64,000 nt of DNA. Origin: JAKFWF01 sp031374115. Lineage in GTDB: Bacteria > Pseudomonadota > Alphaproteobacteria > Rhizobiales > Hyphomicrobiaceae. The stretch covers positions 1 to 64,000 of the forward strand of contig JANMNO010000036.1 of NCBI GenBank assembly GCA_031374115.1. Direction: 5' to 3'. Positions 26,369 to 35,347 of the stretch are shown here, in pieces (position 1 is the first letter of the stretch; each line of letters begins with the position of its first letter). Under the pieces are notes generated by a model that was not told the DNA's origin, made no database searches, and saw nothing but the letters and a program-made list of their open reading frames with translations. Made by a program: the position numbers and the translations under genes.

Positions 26369-29098
26369 ATGAGCGAACCGAAAGAGACCACCGAAAAGAC
26401 CGCAGGCGCGAGCGGGCGTAAGCCTTTGAGCCTCGTGAGCCGCGTCGAGTCGGGCCATGTGCAGCAAAAATTCAGCCACGGTCGCTCCAAAACGGTCGTG
26501 GTCGAGAAGAAGCGTTCGCGCTCTTTCAAGGAGGGCGAGGAGCCTGTGGCAGCGCGGCCGTTGTCGCCCGCAGCGCCCGCGCCGCGTCCCCAAGCGGCGA
26601 AGCCGGCAGCCAGTGCACGGGCCGAGCAGCCGAAACCCGGCGCGCTCCTCCGTACGCTTTCCGATGAGGAGCGCATTGCCCGGTCAAAGGCGCTCGCCGC
26701 CGCCCAAGAGCGCAGCGTTGAAGAAGCGCGCGAACGCGCCGAAAAAGAGCGATTGGCGGCCGTCGAGGCGGCCGAGCGCGCAGCGCGCGATGAGTTGGCC
26801 AAGGCCGAGGCCAAGGCGCAAGGCTTGCCTGAGCCAGAGCCGGAGGCACCACCCGCTCCCGAACCGGAGCCGGTGGCTGAAATTGTTATCGAGGCGCCGC
26901 CCCCCGCCGCCGAATTAGCTCCTGCAGCCAGTGCCACAGCGTTCGCCGGCGGTTCAGCTGCTCCCGTCGCGGAAGATGCCACGTCGGCCCGCTCCGGCGG
27001 CATGACCCGCCCAATGATCGTCTCGCGTGGCGATCGGGCGGCTCCCAAGCCGCCAGACAGCACAGCCAAGAAGGGCGAGGGCGAAGTCGCCCGCCGCGCC
27101 GGCAAGCTCGTCATGACGCCGGAGGTCGAAGACGACGATCGTGCCAAGAAAAAGGGCGGCAAGATCGTTCGCAGCACCGTTGCCAAGCCCGGCAGCGAAG
27201 AAGGCCGCGTGCGCGGCAAGCTGACGATTACGAACGCGTTCGACGAGCGTCAGCGCGAGCGGTCGCTGGCTTCGCTGAAGCGCAAGCGCGAACGCGAAAA
27301 ACTGAAAGCCATGGGTATTTCCCAGGCGCGCGAGAAAGTCGTGCGCGAGGTGATCATCCCCGAGGCGATCACGATCCAAGAGCTTTCCAACCGCATGACC
27401 GAGCGGGCCGTCGACCTCATCAAGGTTTTGATGAAGGAAGGCGCGATGCACAAGATCACCGATGTGATCGACGCCGACACCGCCGAACTGTTGGTCGCCG
27501 AATTCGGCCACGTCTCCAAGCGGGTGACTGATGCGGACGTCCTCGACGGCTTTATCGGCGCCAAGGATGAGGACGACAACCGGCAGCCACGCGCGCCGGT
27601 CGTGACCATCATGGGCCACGTCGACCACGGCAAAACGTCGCTGCTCGATGCCATCCGCAAAGCCAATGTCGCCAGTGGCGAAGCCGGTGGCATTACCCAG
27701 CACATCGGCGCCTACCAGGTGACGACACCGCTGGGTGAACACGTCACCTTCATCGACACGCCGGGCCACGAAGCCTTTACCGCCATGCGTGCTCGCGGCG
27801 CCAAGGTCACTGACATCGTGATCCTGGTGGTCGCCGCCGACGACGGCGTCATGCCGCAAACCGTTGAGGCGATCAATCACGCCAAGGCAGCCAACGTGCC
27901 CATCATCGTCGCGATCAACAAAATCGATAAGCCGGATGCCGATCCGATGCGGGTGCGCACCGATCTACTTCAGCATGGCATCGTTGTCGAAAGTCTGTCT
28001 GGCGACGTCCAGGACGTACCGGTTTCGGCTCTCAAGCGGACCGGCCTCGACAAGTTGCTTGAAGCGATCACGTTGCAGGCTGAAGTTCTCGAATTGAAAG
28101 CCAACGCCTCGCGCTCGGCCGAAGGTTTCGTCATCGAGGCCAAGTTGGAACGCGGCCGTGGACCGGTCGGAACGCTGCTTGTTCAACGTGGCACGCTCCG
28201 TGTCGGCGATATCGTCGTGGCCGGCATGGCCTGGGGGCGCGTCCGCGCGCTTCTCGACGACAAGGGTGGTGTCATCAAGGAAGCCGGACCATCGGTGCCA
28301 GCCGAAGTGCTGGGGTTCGATAGTGCACCTGATGCCGGCGACCAGTTCGCCGTCGTCGAAAGCGAGGCCCGTGCCCGCGAGATCACCGACTATCGCGTCC
28401 GCAAGCGTCGCGATGCGATGGGCTCGGCCGGTACGCCGCGCACGCTCGAGCAGATGATGCAGTCGCTAAAGGATGCCGCCGGTCAAAAGGAGTTCACGCT
28501 CTTGATCAAGGGCGATGTGCAGGGCTCGGTCGAAGCGATCCTTGGCTCGCTAAAGAAGCTTGGCACCGATGAGGTGATCGCACGGATCGTGCATACCGGC
28601 GTCGGTGGCATCACCGAATCCGACATTGCATTGGCGAGCGCCTCCAAGGCCGTCGTCATCGGCTTCAACGTCCGCGCCAACGCCCAAGCCAAACTCGCAG
28701 CCGACGTGCAGGGCGTCGAGATTCGCTACTACAACATCATCTACGATCTCGTGGATGACGTGAAAGCTGCGATGTCGGGTCTGCTAGCGCCGACCCTGCG
28801 CGAAGTGTTCCTCGGCAATGCGACGATCAAGGAAGTCTTCAACATCACCAAGTTCGGCAAGGTCGCCGGTTGCCAGGTTACGGATGGTAAGTTGGAGCGC
28901 GGCGGCAAGGTGCGCCTGATCCGCGATAACGTCGTCATCCACGAAGGCACGTTGTCGATCCTGAAGCGCTTCAAGGACGATGTGAAGGAGGTCCCGGCCG
29001 GCCAGGAATGCGGGGCGAGCTTCGCCAATTACCAGGACATCCGCGTCGGCGACGTGATCGAGTGCTTTAACGTCGAGACGATCAAGCGGAGCCTGTAA
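26369..29098 (+). CDS. infB: Translation initiation factor IF-2
   Basis: IF-2 is the GTPase that places fMet-tRNA on the 30S subunit and joins the subunits. The 909-residue protein has a long, low-complexity N-terminal region rich in Ala, Pro and Glu (about 1-310), the IF2_N module, and the G domain beginning MGHVDHGKTS with DTPGHEAF (G3) and NKIDKP (G4). Domains II, III and IV follow, ending at FNVETIKRSL. The start at 26369 gives MSEPKETTEK; an in-frame ATG 14 codons upstream lacks a good ribosome-binding site. The gap from ylxR is 155 bases with no clear terminator. Confidence 0.97.
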   Translation: MSEPKETTEKTAGASGRKPLSLVSRVESGHVQQKFSHGRSKTVVVEKKRSRSFKEGEEPVAARPLSPAAPAPRPQAAKPAASARAEQPKPGALLRTLSDEERIARSKALAAAQERSVEEARERAEKERLAAVEAAERAARDELAKAEAKAQGLPEPEPEAPPAPEPEPVAEIVIEAPPPAAELAPAASATAFAGGSAAPVAEDATSARSGGMTRPMIVSRGDRAAPKPPDSTAKKGEGEVARRAGKLVMTPEVEDDDRAKKKGGKIVRSTVAKPGSEEGRVRGKLTITNAFDERQRERSLASLKRKREREKLKAMGISQAREKVVREVIIPEAITIQELSNRMTERAVDLIKVLMKEGAMHKITDVIDADTAELLVAEFGHVSKRVTDADVLDGFIGAKDEDDNRQPRAPVVTIMGHVDHGKTSLLDAIRKANVASGEAGGITQHIGAYQVTTPLGEHVTFIDTPGHEAFTAMRARGAKVTDIVILVVAADDGVMPQTVEAINHAKAANVPIIVAINKIDKPDADPMRVRTDLLQHGIVVESLSGDVQDVPVSALKRTGLDKLLEAITLQAEVLELKANASRSAEGFVIEAKLERGRGPVGTLLVQRGTLRVGDIVVAGMAWGRVRALLDDKGGVIKEAGPSVPAEVLGFDSAPDAGDQFAVVESEARAREITDYRVRKRRDAMGSAGTPRTLEQMMQSLKDAAGQKEFTLLIKGDVQGSVEAILGSLKKLGTDEVIARIVHTGVGGITESDIALASASKAVVIGFNVRANAQAKLAADVQGVEIRYYNIIYDLVDDVKAAMSGLLAPTLREVFLGNATIKEVFNITKFGKVAGCQVTDGKLERGGKVRLIRDNVVIHEGTLSILKRFKDDVKEVPAGQECGASFANYQDIRVGDVIECFNVETIKRSL

Positions 29099-29171
29099 GC
29101 GGCGCCAGGTTCGGACGGCGACTGGCATAAGCCGTGTCGCCGTGGGCAGACGGCAATGAAGGTTTAGGCCA

Positions 29172-29570
29172 GTGCCTCGTAAGAAGAAAATGGCTGCAAA
29201 GGGGCCGACGCAGCGCATGTTGCGCGTCGGCGAGCAGATCCGCCACGTGCTGGCGGAATTGCTCTCGCGTGGCGAAATCCACGACCAGGTGATCGCGTCC
29301 CACGTGATCACGATCCCGCAGGTGCGCATGTCGCCTGATCTGCGGATGGCGACCGCATACGTCATGCCGTTGGGCGGCGAGGACATTCCGGAAGTGATCG
29401 CGGCGCTCAATCGCCATGCCCGGTTCATTCGTGGCCATGTCGCGGGTAGGCTCAGCCTGCAGTTCTCGCCCGAGGTGCGTTTTCGTCACGACGAGACCTT
29501 CAGTGAGGTGATGCGCATCGAGCAGCTGCTGGCGAGCCCGAAGGTGCGCCAGGATACGGACAAGAAATAA
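29172..29570 (+). CDS. rbfA: 30S ribosome-binding factor RbfA
   Basis: RbfA is a cold-shock-linked 30S assembly factor acting on the 5' end of 16S rRNA. The 132-residue product has the KH-like fold signature from QRMLRVGEQIRHVLAELLSRG to VSPDLRMATAYVMPLGG-type strands and the final VRFRHDETFSEVMRIEQLL helix. It starts at GTG 29172 with GAAGG upstream; an ATG at 29190 is an alternative. It lies between infB and truB, with truB 6 bases after it. Confidence 0.95.
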   Translation: MPRKKKMAAKGPTQRMLRVGEQIRHVLAELLSRGEIHDQVIASHVITIPQVRMSPDLRMATAYVMPLGGEDIPEVIAALNRHARFIRGHVAGRLSLQFSPEVRFRHDETFSEVMRIEQLLASPKVRQDTDKK

Positions 29571-29576
29571 CCGCCC

Positions 29577-30500
29577 ATGGCACGCCGCAAAAAAGGCAAT
29601 CGGGTCAACGGCTGGTTGATCCTAGACAAGCCATTGGAGATGACCTCGACCCAGGCGGTGGGCAAGATCCGCTGGCTCTATCAGGCGCAAAAGGCTGGTC
29701 ACGCCGGCACACTCGATCCGCTCGCGACGGGGGTCCTCCCGATCGCGCTGGGCGAGGCGACGAAGACTGTTTCATTCGCCGTGGATGGCCAAAAAGCCTA
29801 CCGGTTCGCCGTCAGATGGGGTGTCGAGACGACCACCGACGATACCGAAGGCGCGGCGGTACGCACGAGCGAATACCGGCCGGCACTTGGCGAAATCGAA
29901 GCTTTGCTGCCGCAGTTCACCGGCGAGATCATGCAGACACCGCCAGCCTTTTCCGCGATCAAGATCGACGGTCAACGCGCCTACGATTTGGCGCGCGAGG
30001 GCGAGCATGTAATTCTGGAGCCGCGTCCGGTGTTCATCGATTTAGTCCGCATCGTCGATACGCCGGACGAGGCAACTACCGTGTTCGAGGCCGAATGCGG
30101 GAAGGGCACCTATGTGCGGGCAATTGCGCGCGATCTCGGCCGCAAACTGGGTTGTTTCGGTCATGTAATCTCTCTCCGGCGCACGCGCGTTGGCCCGTTC
30201 GACGACGCATCGTCAATCACGCTCGCCCAGCTCGAAGCGTTGCATGCGCTCGATGATGGCGGGGTCGAGCTGACGCGTTGCCTGATGCCGATCGAAACGG
30301 CGCTTGCAGATATGACCGAGCTGAACATTACCTTGTCTGATGCGAGCCGGCTGCGCCTCGGCCAACCAGTGCTGATACGCGGCCGCGACGCGCCGATCAT
30401 GCAAGGTGGGGTCTATGCCGTCTGCAAAGGTCAGTTGATCGCGATCGGTGAAATCGAGCGCGGCGAGTTGCGCCCGACGAGGGTGTTCAACCTCGATTAA
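29577..30500 (+). CDS. truB: tRNA pseudouridine(55) synthase TruB
   Basis: TruB makes pseudouridine 55 in the T-loop of elongator tRNAs and also acts as a tRNA folding chaperone. The 307-residue protein contains the catalytic aspartate motif GHAGTLDPLATGVLPIALG (near residue 45), the thumb loop region, and the TPPAFSAIKIDGQRAYDLAREG segment. A C-terminal domain of the alphaproteobacterial TruB_C type follows. It starts 6 bases after rbfA. Confidence 0.97.
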   Translation: MARRKKGNRVNGWLILDKPLEMTSTQAVGKIRWLYQAQKAGHAGTLDPLATGVLPIALGEATKTVSFAVDGQKAYRFAVRWGVETTTDDTEGAAVRTSEYRPALGEIEALLPQFTGEIMQTPPAFSAIKIDGQRAYDLAREGEHVILEPRPVFIDLVRIVDTPDEATTVFEAECGKGTYVRAIARDLGRKLGCFGHVISLRRTRVGPFDDASSITLAQLEALHALDDGGVELTRCLMPIETALADMTELNITLSDASRLRLGQPVLIRGRDAPIMQGGVYAVCKGQLIAIGEIERGELRPTRVFNLD

Positions 30501-30568
30501 GTGGCATGACAACCACTACGACGAATTATCTCGTATTTCCCGCCGTTTCAGCTATAGGTCCGCTTGCT

Positions 30569-30588
30569 GCCGGTCCTCAGGGGCCGGC
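30569..30588 (+). promoter_or_regulatory. Hairpin in the rpsO leader (candidate S15 autoregulatory site)
   Basis: GCCGGTCC and GGGCCGGC form an eight-pair stem with a TCAG tetraloop about 100 bases before rpsO. The stem includes a G-C pair next to a U-G pair, the kind of element S15 recognises in 16S rRNA. S15-binding leaders are known in several bacterial groups, including alphaproteobacteria. There is no T-run, so it does not look like a terminator. The autoregulation is inferred. Confidence 0.4.
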
Positions 30589-30687
30589 GCGAACTAGCGA
30601 CCCGGCTGGACGACATCCCGGCTATGGCCGCATTTGGGCGCCCGCACGCGGGCCCCGTCCTTAAACTCGATTCTGAAAGGATGCCCG

Positions 30688-30969
30688 ATGTCGCTGATTA
30701 GACCCGTCCGCAAGGACGCAAAGACTGCTGTTATCAAAGAGAATGCGACGAAAGCCAACGATACCGGCTCGCCGGAAGTTCAGGTCGCGATCCTCACCGA
30801 GCGGATCAATTATCTGACCGATCATTTCAAGCTGCACAAGAAAGACAACCACTCGCGCCGCGGCCTACTCAAGATGGTCAGCAAGCGTCGCCAGTTGCTC
30901 GACTACGTAAAGCGCAAGGACGAGCCCCGCTATCAGAAGATCATCGATAAGCTCGGCATCCGCCGTTGA
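30688..30969 (+). CDS. rpsO: 30S ribosomal protein S15
   Basis: S15 is a primary binding protein of the 16S central domain and part of intersubunit bridge B4. The 93-residue protein begins MSLIRPVRKDAKTAVIK and carries the family block TGSPEVQVAILTERINYLTDHFKLHKKD, then HSRRGLLKMVSKRRQLLDYVK. AAAGGA lies 8 bases before the ATG at 30688. The frame is open 54 bases further upstream, but that part is leader. It precedes pnp, as in most proteobacteria. Confidence 0.98.
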   Translation: MSLIRPVRKDAKTAVIKENATKANDTGSPEVQVAILTERINYLTDHFKLHKKDNHSRRGLLKMVSKRRQLLDYVKRKDEPRYQKIIDKLGIRR

Positions 30970-31054
30970 TGGCAAGCCGCCAGCCCTGGCAAGCCGATTG
31001 TGGTCGAGGCTGGGCGCCCCGCGGGGCTGTGTCTGCTTCGCGCTTTATCACTAG

Positions 31055-31094
31055 CGACTGCGCTGGTCCCGACAATCGGGGGCCGGCGCAGTCG
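31055..31094 (+). promoter_or_regulatory. Long hairpin in the pnp leader (candidate RNase III site)
   Basis: CGACTGCGCTGGTCCC-type left arm (31055-31072) pairs with the right arm 31076-31094 over about 18 base pairs with two wobbles and a single bulged G, closing on a three-base loop. It lies in the 190-base rpsO-pnp spacer, about 66 bases before pnp. In E. coli the same spacer holds a long stem cut by RNase III, which starts PNPase autoregulation. The position and size match; the processing here is inferred. Confidence 0.6.
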
Positions 31095-31159
31095 GCGTTT
31101 GTGCTCGATCCGCGAGCGCAAGACGTAATCCGTACGTAACCGAACGAAAGACGAAACTC

Positions 31160-33364
31160 ATGTTTGATATTCACCGCGTTGAAATTGAATGGGGCGGCCG
31201 CAAGCTTAGCCTCGAAACCGGGCACATGGCCCGTCAGGCAGACGCAGCCGTCGTCGCGCAGTATGGCGAAACGAGCGTGCTTGCGACAGTCGTTGCCGCC
31301 AAGACTGCCAAGTCCGGCATTGATTTCTTTCCTCTCACCGTAAATTACCAAGAACGCACGTACGCTGCAGGCAAGATCCCCGGCGGCTATTTCAAGCGCG
31401 AAGGCCGCCCGACCGAGAAGGAGACGCTGACCTCCCGCCTGATCGATCGCCCGATCCGCCCGCTGTTCGTCGATGGCTTCAAGAACGAAACCCAAGTTGT
31501 CGTCACAGTGTTGTCGTTCGATAACGAGAACGATGCCGACATCGTCGGCTTGGTTGCGGCATCCGCTGCACTGACCCTTTCCGGCGTGCCGTTCCTTGGC
31601 CCGATCGCTGCTGCCCGCGTCGGCATGATCGATGGTCAATATGTTCTGAACCCGCTCACCGACGAGATGCCCAAGACCAAGCTCGATCTCGTGATGGCCG
31701 GCACGCACGATGCCGTCATGATGGTCGAAAGCGAAGCGCACGAGCTGTCCGAAACACAGATGCTCGAGGCCGTCATGTTCGGCCATCGTCACGTGCAGCC
31801 GGTGATCCAGGCGATCATCAAGCTCGCCGAGAAGGCAGCGAAAGAGCCGGTCGACATCAAGCTGCCCGATAAGGCCAAGTATCAGGCCAAGGTCAAGGAG
31901 ATGGTCGAAGCCGATCTACGCGCCGCTTTTGCGACACCGAAGAAGCAGGAGCGCCAGGATCTGGTCGCCGCTGCCAAGGCCAAGGTCAAGACGTTGCTGC
32001 CTGAGGGCGCGAGCCCCGACGAGCAGGTGCTTCTCGGCACCGTGTTCAAGGAACTCGAAGCTGACGTCGTGCGTGGCGATATCCTGCGCACATCCAAGCG
32101 CATCGACGGTCGCGATTTGAAAACCGTTCGTCCGATCCAGTCGCTCGTGCACGTGTTGCCGCGGACCCACGGCTCGGCGCTATTCACGCGCGGTGAAACT
32201 CAAGCCCTGGTCGTTGCCACCCTTGGCACCGGCGAAGACGAGCAGTACATCGACAGCCTTGAGGGGACCAAGAAGGCCCGCTTCATGCTGCACTACAATT
32301 TTCCTCCCTACTCGGTCGGCGAGACCGGCCGCATGGGTTCGCCCGGCCGCCGCGAAATTGGTCACGGCAAGCTCGCCTGGCGCGCGCTCAACCCGCTGAT
32401 CCCCGGACCGGACGAGTTCCCATACACGGTCCGCGTCGTGTCCGAGATCACCGAGTCGAACGGTTCGTCGTCGATGGCGACCGTCTGCGGCACGTCGCTG
32501 GCGCTGATGGATGCGGGCGTCCCGCTGAAAGCACCGGTGGCGGGCATTGCAATGGGTCTGATCAAGGAGGGCAACCAGTTCGCCATCCTGTCAGACATCC
32601 TGGGTGACGAAGATCATCTCGGCGACATGGACTTTAAGGTGGCCGGCACCGCGAACGGCGTGACCTCGCTGCAAATGGACATCAAGATCGCCGGTATCAC
32701 CGAAGAGATCATGCGCATCGCGCTTGATCAGGCACGAGAGGGCCGGATCCACATCCTCGGCGAAATGGCCAAGGGTCTAGGCGGCGCGCGCGCGGAACTC
32801 GGCGAGCATGCTCCGCGCATCGAGACCATAAAGATTCCGACCGACAAGATCCGTGAAGTAATCGGCTCGGGCGGTTCGGTGATCCGCAACATTGTAGAAG
32901 TGAGCGGCGCCAAGGTCGACATCGACGATGACGGCACGATCAAGGTTGCTGCCGCCAAGAAGGACTCGATCGAAAAGGCGTTACGGATGATCCGGGAGAT
33001 CACGTCGGAGCCTGAAGTCGGCACGATCTACAAGGGCAAGGTCGTCAAGCTGATGGAGTTCGGCGCGTTCGTGAACTTCTTCGGCGCCAAGGACGGCCTC
33101 GTGCACGTGTCGCAACTGACCTCGAAGATGCGTCCAAACCACCCGAATGAAGTGGTCAAGGAGGGCCAGGAAGTTTGGGTGAAGCTCCTTGGCTTCGATG
33201 ATCGCGGCAAGACCAAGCTGTCGATGAAGATCGTCGATCAAGACACTGGCCTCGAGATCCCGCGTGCCGAAGGCGAGCCGGAAGAAGTGATGGAAAGCCG
33301 TCCGCCGCGTCGTGAGGGCGGTAGCGGTGGTGATCGCCGTCCGCCGCGCCGCGAACGTAGCTAA
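31160..33364 (+). CDS. pnp: Polyribonucleotide nucleotidyltransferase (PNPase)
   Basis: PNPase is a phosphorolytic 3'-5' exoribonuclease and degradosome partner that can also add tails. The 734-residue protein has two RNase PH domains separated by a helical domain. The second PH domain contains SEITESNGSSSMATVCG, part of the active site. A KH domain (IPTDKIREVIGSGGSVIRNI) and an S1 domain (GTIYKGKVVKLMEFGAFVNFF) follow, then an Arg/Pro/Gly-rich tail (RPPRREGGSGG) after about residue 705. It closes the nusA-infB operon and is followed by strong hairpins. Confidence 0.98.
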   Translation: MFDIHRVEIEWGGRKLSLETGHMARQADAAVVAQYGETSVLATVVAAKTAKSGIDFFPLTVNYQERTYAAGKIPGGYFKREGRPTEKETLTSRLIDRPIRPLFVDGFKNETQVVVTVLSFDNENDADIVGLVAASAALTLSGVPFLGPIAAARVGMIDGQYVLNPLTDEMPKTKLDLVMAGTHDAVMMVESEAHELSETQMLEAVMFGHRHVQPVIQAIIKLAEKAAKEPVDIKLPDKAKYQAKVKEMVEADLRAAFATPKKQERQDLVAAAKAKVKTLLPEGASPDEQVLLGTVFKELEADVVRGDILRTSKRIDGRDLKTVRPIQSLVHVLPRTHGSALFTRGETQALVVATLGTGEDEQYIDSLEGTKKARFMLHYNFPPYSVGETGRMGSPGRREIGHGKLAWRALNPLIPGPDEFPYTVRVVSEITESNGSSSMATVCGTSLALMDAGVPLKAPVAGIAMGLIKEGNQFAILSDILGDEDHLGDMDFKVAGTANGVTSLQMDIKIAGITEEIMRIALDQAREGRIHILGEMAKGLGGARAELGEHAPRIETIKIPTDKIREVIGSGGSVIRNIVEVSGAKVDIDDDGTIKVAAAKKDSIEKALRMIREITSEPEVGTIYKGKVVKLMEFGAFVNFFGAKDGLVHVSQLTSKMRPNHPNEVVKEGQEVWVKLLGFDDRGKTKLSMKIVDQDTGLEIPRAEGEPEEVMESRPPRREGGSGGDRRPPRRERS

Positions 33365-33370
33365 CTCGTT

Positions 33371-33445
33371 GCATCCGGCCGGCTCCCAGCAGGGGAGTCG
33401 GATGCGACCACAATAGAATGGCCGCTCTTCGGGGCGGCCGTTTAC
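33371..33445 (+). terminator. Tandem hairpins after pnp (operon terminator)
   Basis: Two structures follow the pnp stop. The first pairs GCATCC (33371-33376) with GGATGC (33400-33405) around an inner GGCTCCC/GGGAGTC stem. The second is GGCCGCTC-TTCG-GGGCGGCC (33420-33439), a stem of eight pairs with a stable UUCG tetraloop followed by GTTTA. The T-run is short, but the stem strength and location support an operon terminator or a stabilising 3' end. Confidence 0.65.
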
Positions 33446-33513
33446 CGTCCACTGTTGCATAAACTACACAGCAATGCGGCGACAGGACAACATCTCTGAG
33501 CTATATCGGCCTG

Positions 33514-34680
33514 ATGAAGTTAATTGCCACTACCGATGATCTGGCCGCGGCTTGCTCGGAACTTAGTAAGCACGCCTATGTGACGGTCGACACCGAGTTC
33601 CTTCGTGAGCAGACGTTCTGGTCGAGGTTGTGCCTGATCCAGATGGCGGGGCCTAATTGCGAATTCCTCGTTGACCCGATGGCAACCGGGATCAGCCTAC
33701 AGCCATTTTATGACCTAATGGCCAATCGCAGCATTGAGAAGGTATTCCACGCCGGCCGGCAGGACGTCGAGATCGTCTTCGTGCAGGCGGGAGTGATCCC
33801 TGCCCCTTTGTTCGACACGCAGATCGCGGCTATGGTTTGTGGCTTTGGCGACAGCATCAGCTACGTCAACCTCGTCAAGCGCATCACCGGCGCCGACCTC
33901 GACAAGTCCTCACGCTTCACCGATTGGAGCCGCCGGCCGCTCAGCACGCCGCAGCTGACTTACGCACTCGGTGATGTCACGCATCTCCGCGATGTCTATC
34001 ACCATCTCAAGGGCGCTTTGAAGCAGAGTGGCCGGACAGAGTGGCTGAACGAGGAAATGGCGGAGCTGACGACGCCCGAAACCTATAGGCAGGTGCCTGA
34101 GGAGGCGTGGCAGCGTTTGAAAGTGCGCGTCAAGAGTCGCCGATCGTTCGCCGTATTGATGGAGTTAGCGGCTTGGCGCGAGCGCCTCGCGCAAGCGCAA
34201 GATGTGCCACGCGCCCGCATCCTGCGCGACGAAGCGCTTTACGATATTGCAAACCAGGCGCCGACTGACGCGGCCAAGCTCGGTGAGCTGCGCACATTGT
34301 CTGAAGGTTTCGCCCGCTCGGGCCGGGCCCGAGAAATCATCGATGCCGTGAATCTGGGCCTGCAGCGCGATCTCAAGACCGTGCCACCATTGCCGAAGGG
34401 CCAGGCGATTTCGCCGGAAGCAGCGGCCCTCGTCGAATTTCTGAAAGTTCTACTGAAGTCGCTCGCCGCACAAAAAGGTGTCGCCTCCAGGCTGATCGCC
34501 AATGGGGATGAACTCGAGCGCATTGCCACCGAGGACAATCCGGATATCCAGGCCCTTAAGGGGTGGCGCTATGAGGTGTTCGGTGAGACCGCTCTTCGGC
34601 TCAAGCGCGGCGAGATCGCGCTCGCGATCGATGGCGGTGAAGTTGTGCCCGTGCCGCGCGTTCGCACGCCCGCGAACTGA
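33514..34680 (+). CDS. rnd: Ribonuclease D
   Basis: RNase D trims tRNA and other small RNA 3' ends. The 388-residue protein has the DEDDy exonuclease domain with Exo I VDTEFLRE, Exo II FHAGRQDVEIVF and Exo III YALGDVTHLRDVY, all acidic residues present. One or two HRDC domains follow (about 215-380). The ATG at 33514 gives MKLIATTDDLAAAC. It is transcribed alone after the pnp terminator. Confidence 0.96.
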   Translation: MKLIATTDDLAAACSELSKHAYVTVDTEFLREQTFWSRLCLIQMAGPNCEFLVDPMATGISLQPFYDLMANRSIEKVFHAGRQDVEIVFVQAGVIPAPLFDTQIAAMVCGFGDSISYVNLVKRITGADLDKSSRFTDWSRRPLSTPQLTYALGDVTHLRDVYHHLKGALKQSGRTEWLNEEMAELTTPETYRQVPEEAWQRLKVRVKSRRSFAVLMELAAWRERLAQAQDVPRARILRDEALYDIANQAPTDAAKLGELRTLSEGFARSGRAREIIDAVNLGLQRDLKTVPPLPKGQAISPEAAALVEFLKVLLKSLAAQKGVASRLIANGDELERIATEDNPDIQALKGWRYEVFGETALRLKRGEIALAIDGGEVVPVPRVRTPAN

Positions 34681-34787
34681 AGCATCTTAGCCGCGACGGA
34701 ACGTAGGCGCTTCCAGCGTTAGACAGGCATAATCGTGGGCCGGCGACATGCCAGACCCTCCAACTCATCTTCACGGGGTCTCGCTCA

Positions 34788-35330
34788 ATGATCGCTCATA
34801 CGCTCAAGATTGCAGGATATTCGTTGGCGGCAATGAGCGCTGTTTCACTGGCAGTGATAGCGCAGACGGCACCGCAACCGGCTCCTGCCGTTCCACAACC
34901 GGCGCCAAAGGCTGCGGCCACGTCTAATCCGATGGCCGCTTGCCGCGCCGATATGAAGGCGCTGTGTGCCTCGGTCGAGCGCGGCAAAGGCGCCAAGATG
35001 CAGTGTCTCGTTGAGAATAAGGCCAAGGCCTCGACCGAATGCCAGTCCGCGATGGGTGCGATGCAAGAGCGGATGGCCGTTCGCCAAGCCAAGGGTGCCA
35101 AACTTGGCCGCCTTGCTGATTGCCGGTCCGACGTCGTGTCGCTCTGTGCGGATGCAGCCAAGGGAAGAGACCGTGTGCAGTGCCTTCGCCAGAACGAGGC
35201 GAAGGTTTCACCAGCATGCATTCAAGCACTCGCGGCAATGCCGATGCGCAAGCGCGACGAGCCGGCGACCGCGCCAGCTAATCCGCCGCCGGTCTCTCCG
35301 CCAACTTCGGATGCACCGAAGCCGCAGTGA
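34788..35330 (+). CDS. Exported cysteine-rich repeat protein (PF00839-like)
   Basis: This 180-residue protein has a signal peptide (about 1-26, ending near VIAQTAPQ), a Pro/Ala-rich linker, then two copies of a roughly 55-residue cysteine-rich repeat. Each repeat reads C-R-x-D-x3-L-C, then Q-C-L-x2-N-x3-A/V-S and C-x2-A. This is the Cys_rich_FGFR (PF00839) repeat of animal Golgi glycoprotein 1, also found in many alphaproteobacterial secreted proteins of unknown role. Eight cysteines suggest disulfide bonds in the periplasm. The tail is Pro-rich. It converges with the redoxin gene, leaving 17 bases. Confidence 0.85.
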   Translation: MIAHTLKIAGYSLAAMSAVSLAVIAQTAPQPAPAVPQPAPKAAATSNPMAACRADMKALCASVERGKGAKMQCLVENKAKASTECQSAMGAMQERMAVRQAKGAKLGRLADCRSDVVSLCADAAKGRDRVQCLRQNEAKVSPACIQALAAMPMRKRDEPATAPANPPPVSPPTSDAPKPQ

Positions 35331-35347
35331 GTGCTTGACCTCATCAA

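Noticed and set aside
26287..27219. Minus-strand frame rich in Ser, Ala and Gly opposite the infB N-terminus
   Set aside because: The composition mirrors the low-complexity infB N-terminal region; nothing supports an independent gene.
34698..34720. Second EcfG-like promoter before the cysteine-rich protein gene
   Set aside because: GGAAC and CGTT are separated by 14 bases instead of 16 or 17, so the spacing does not fit.
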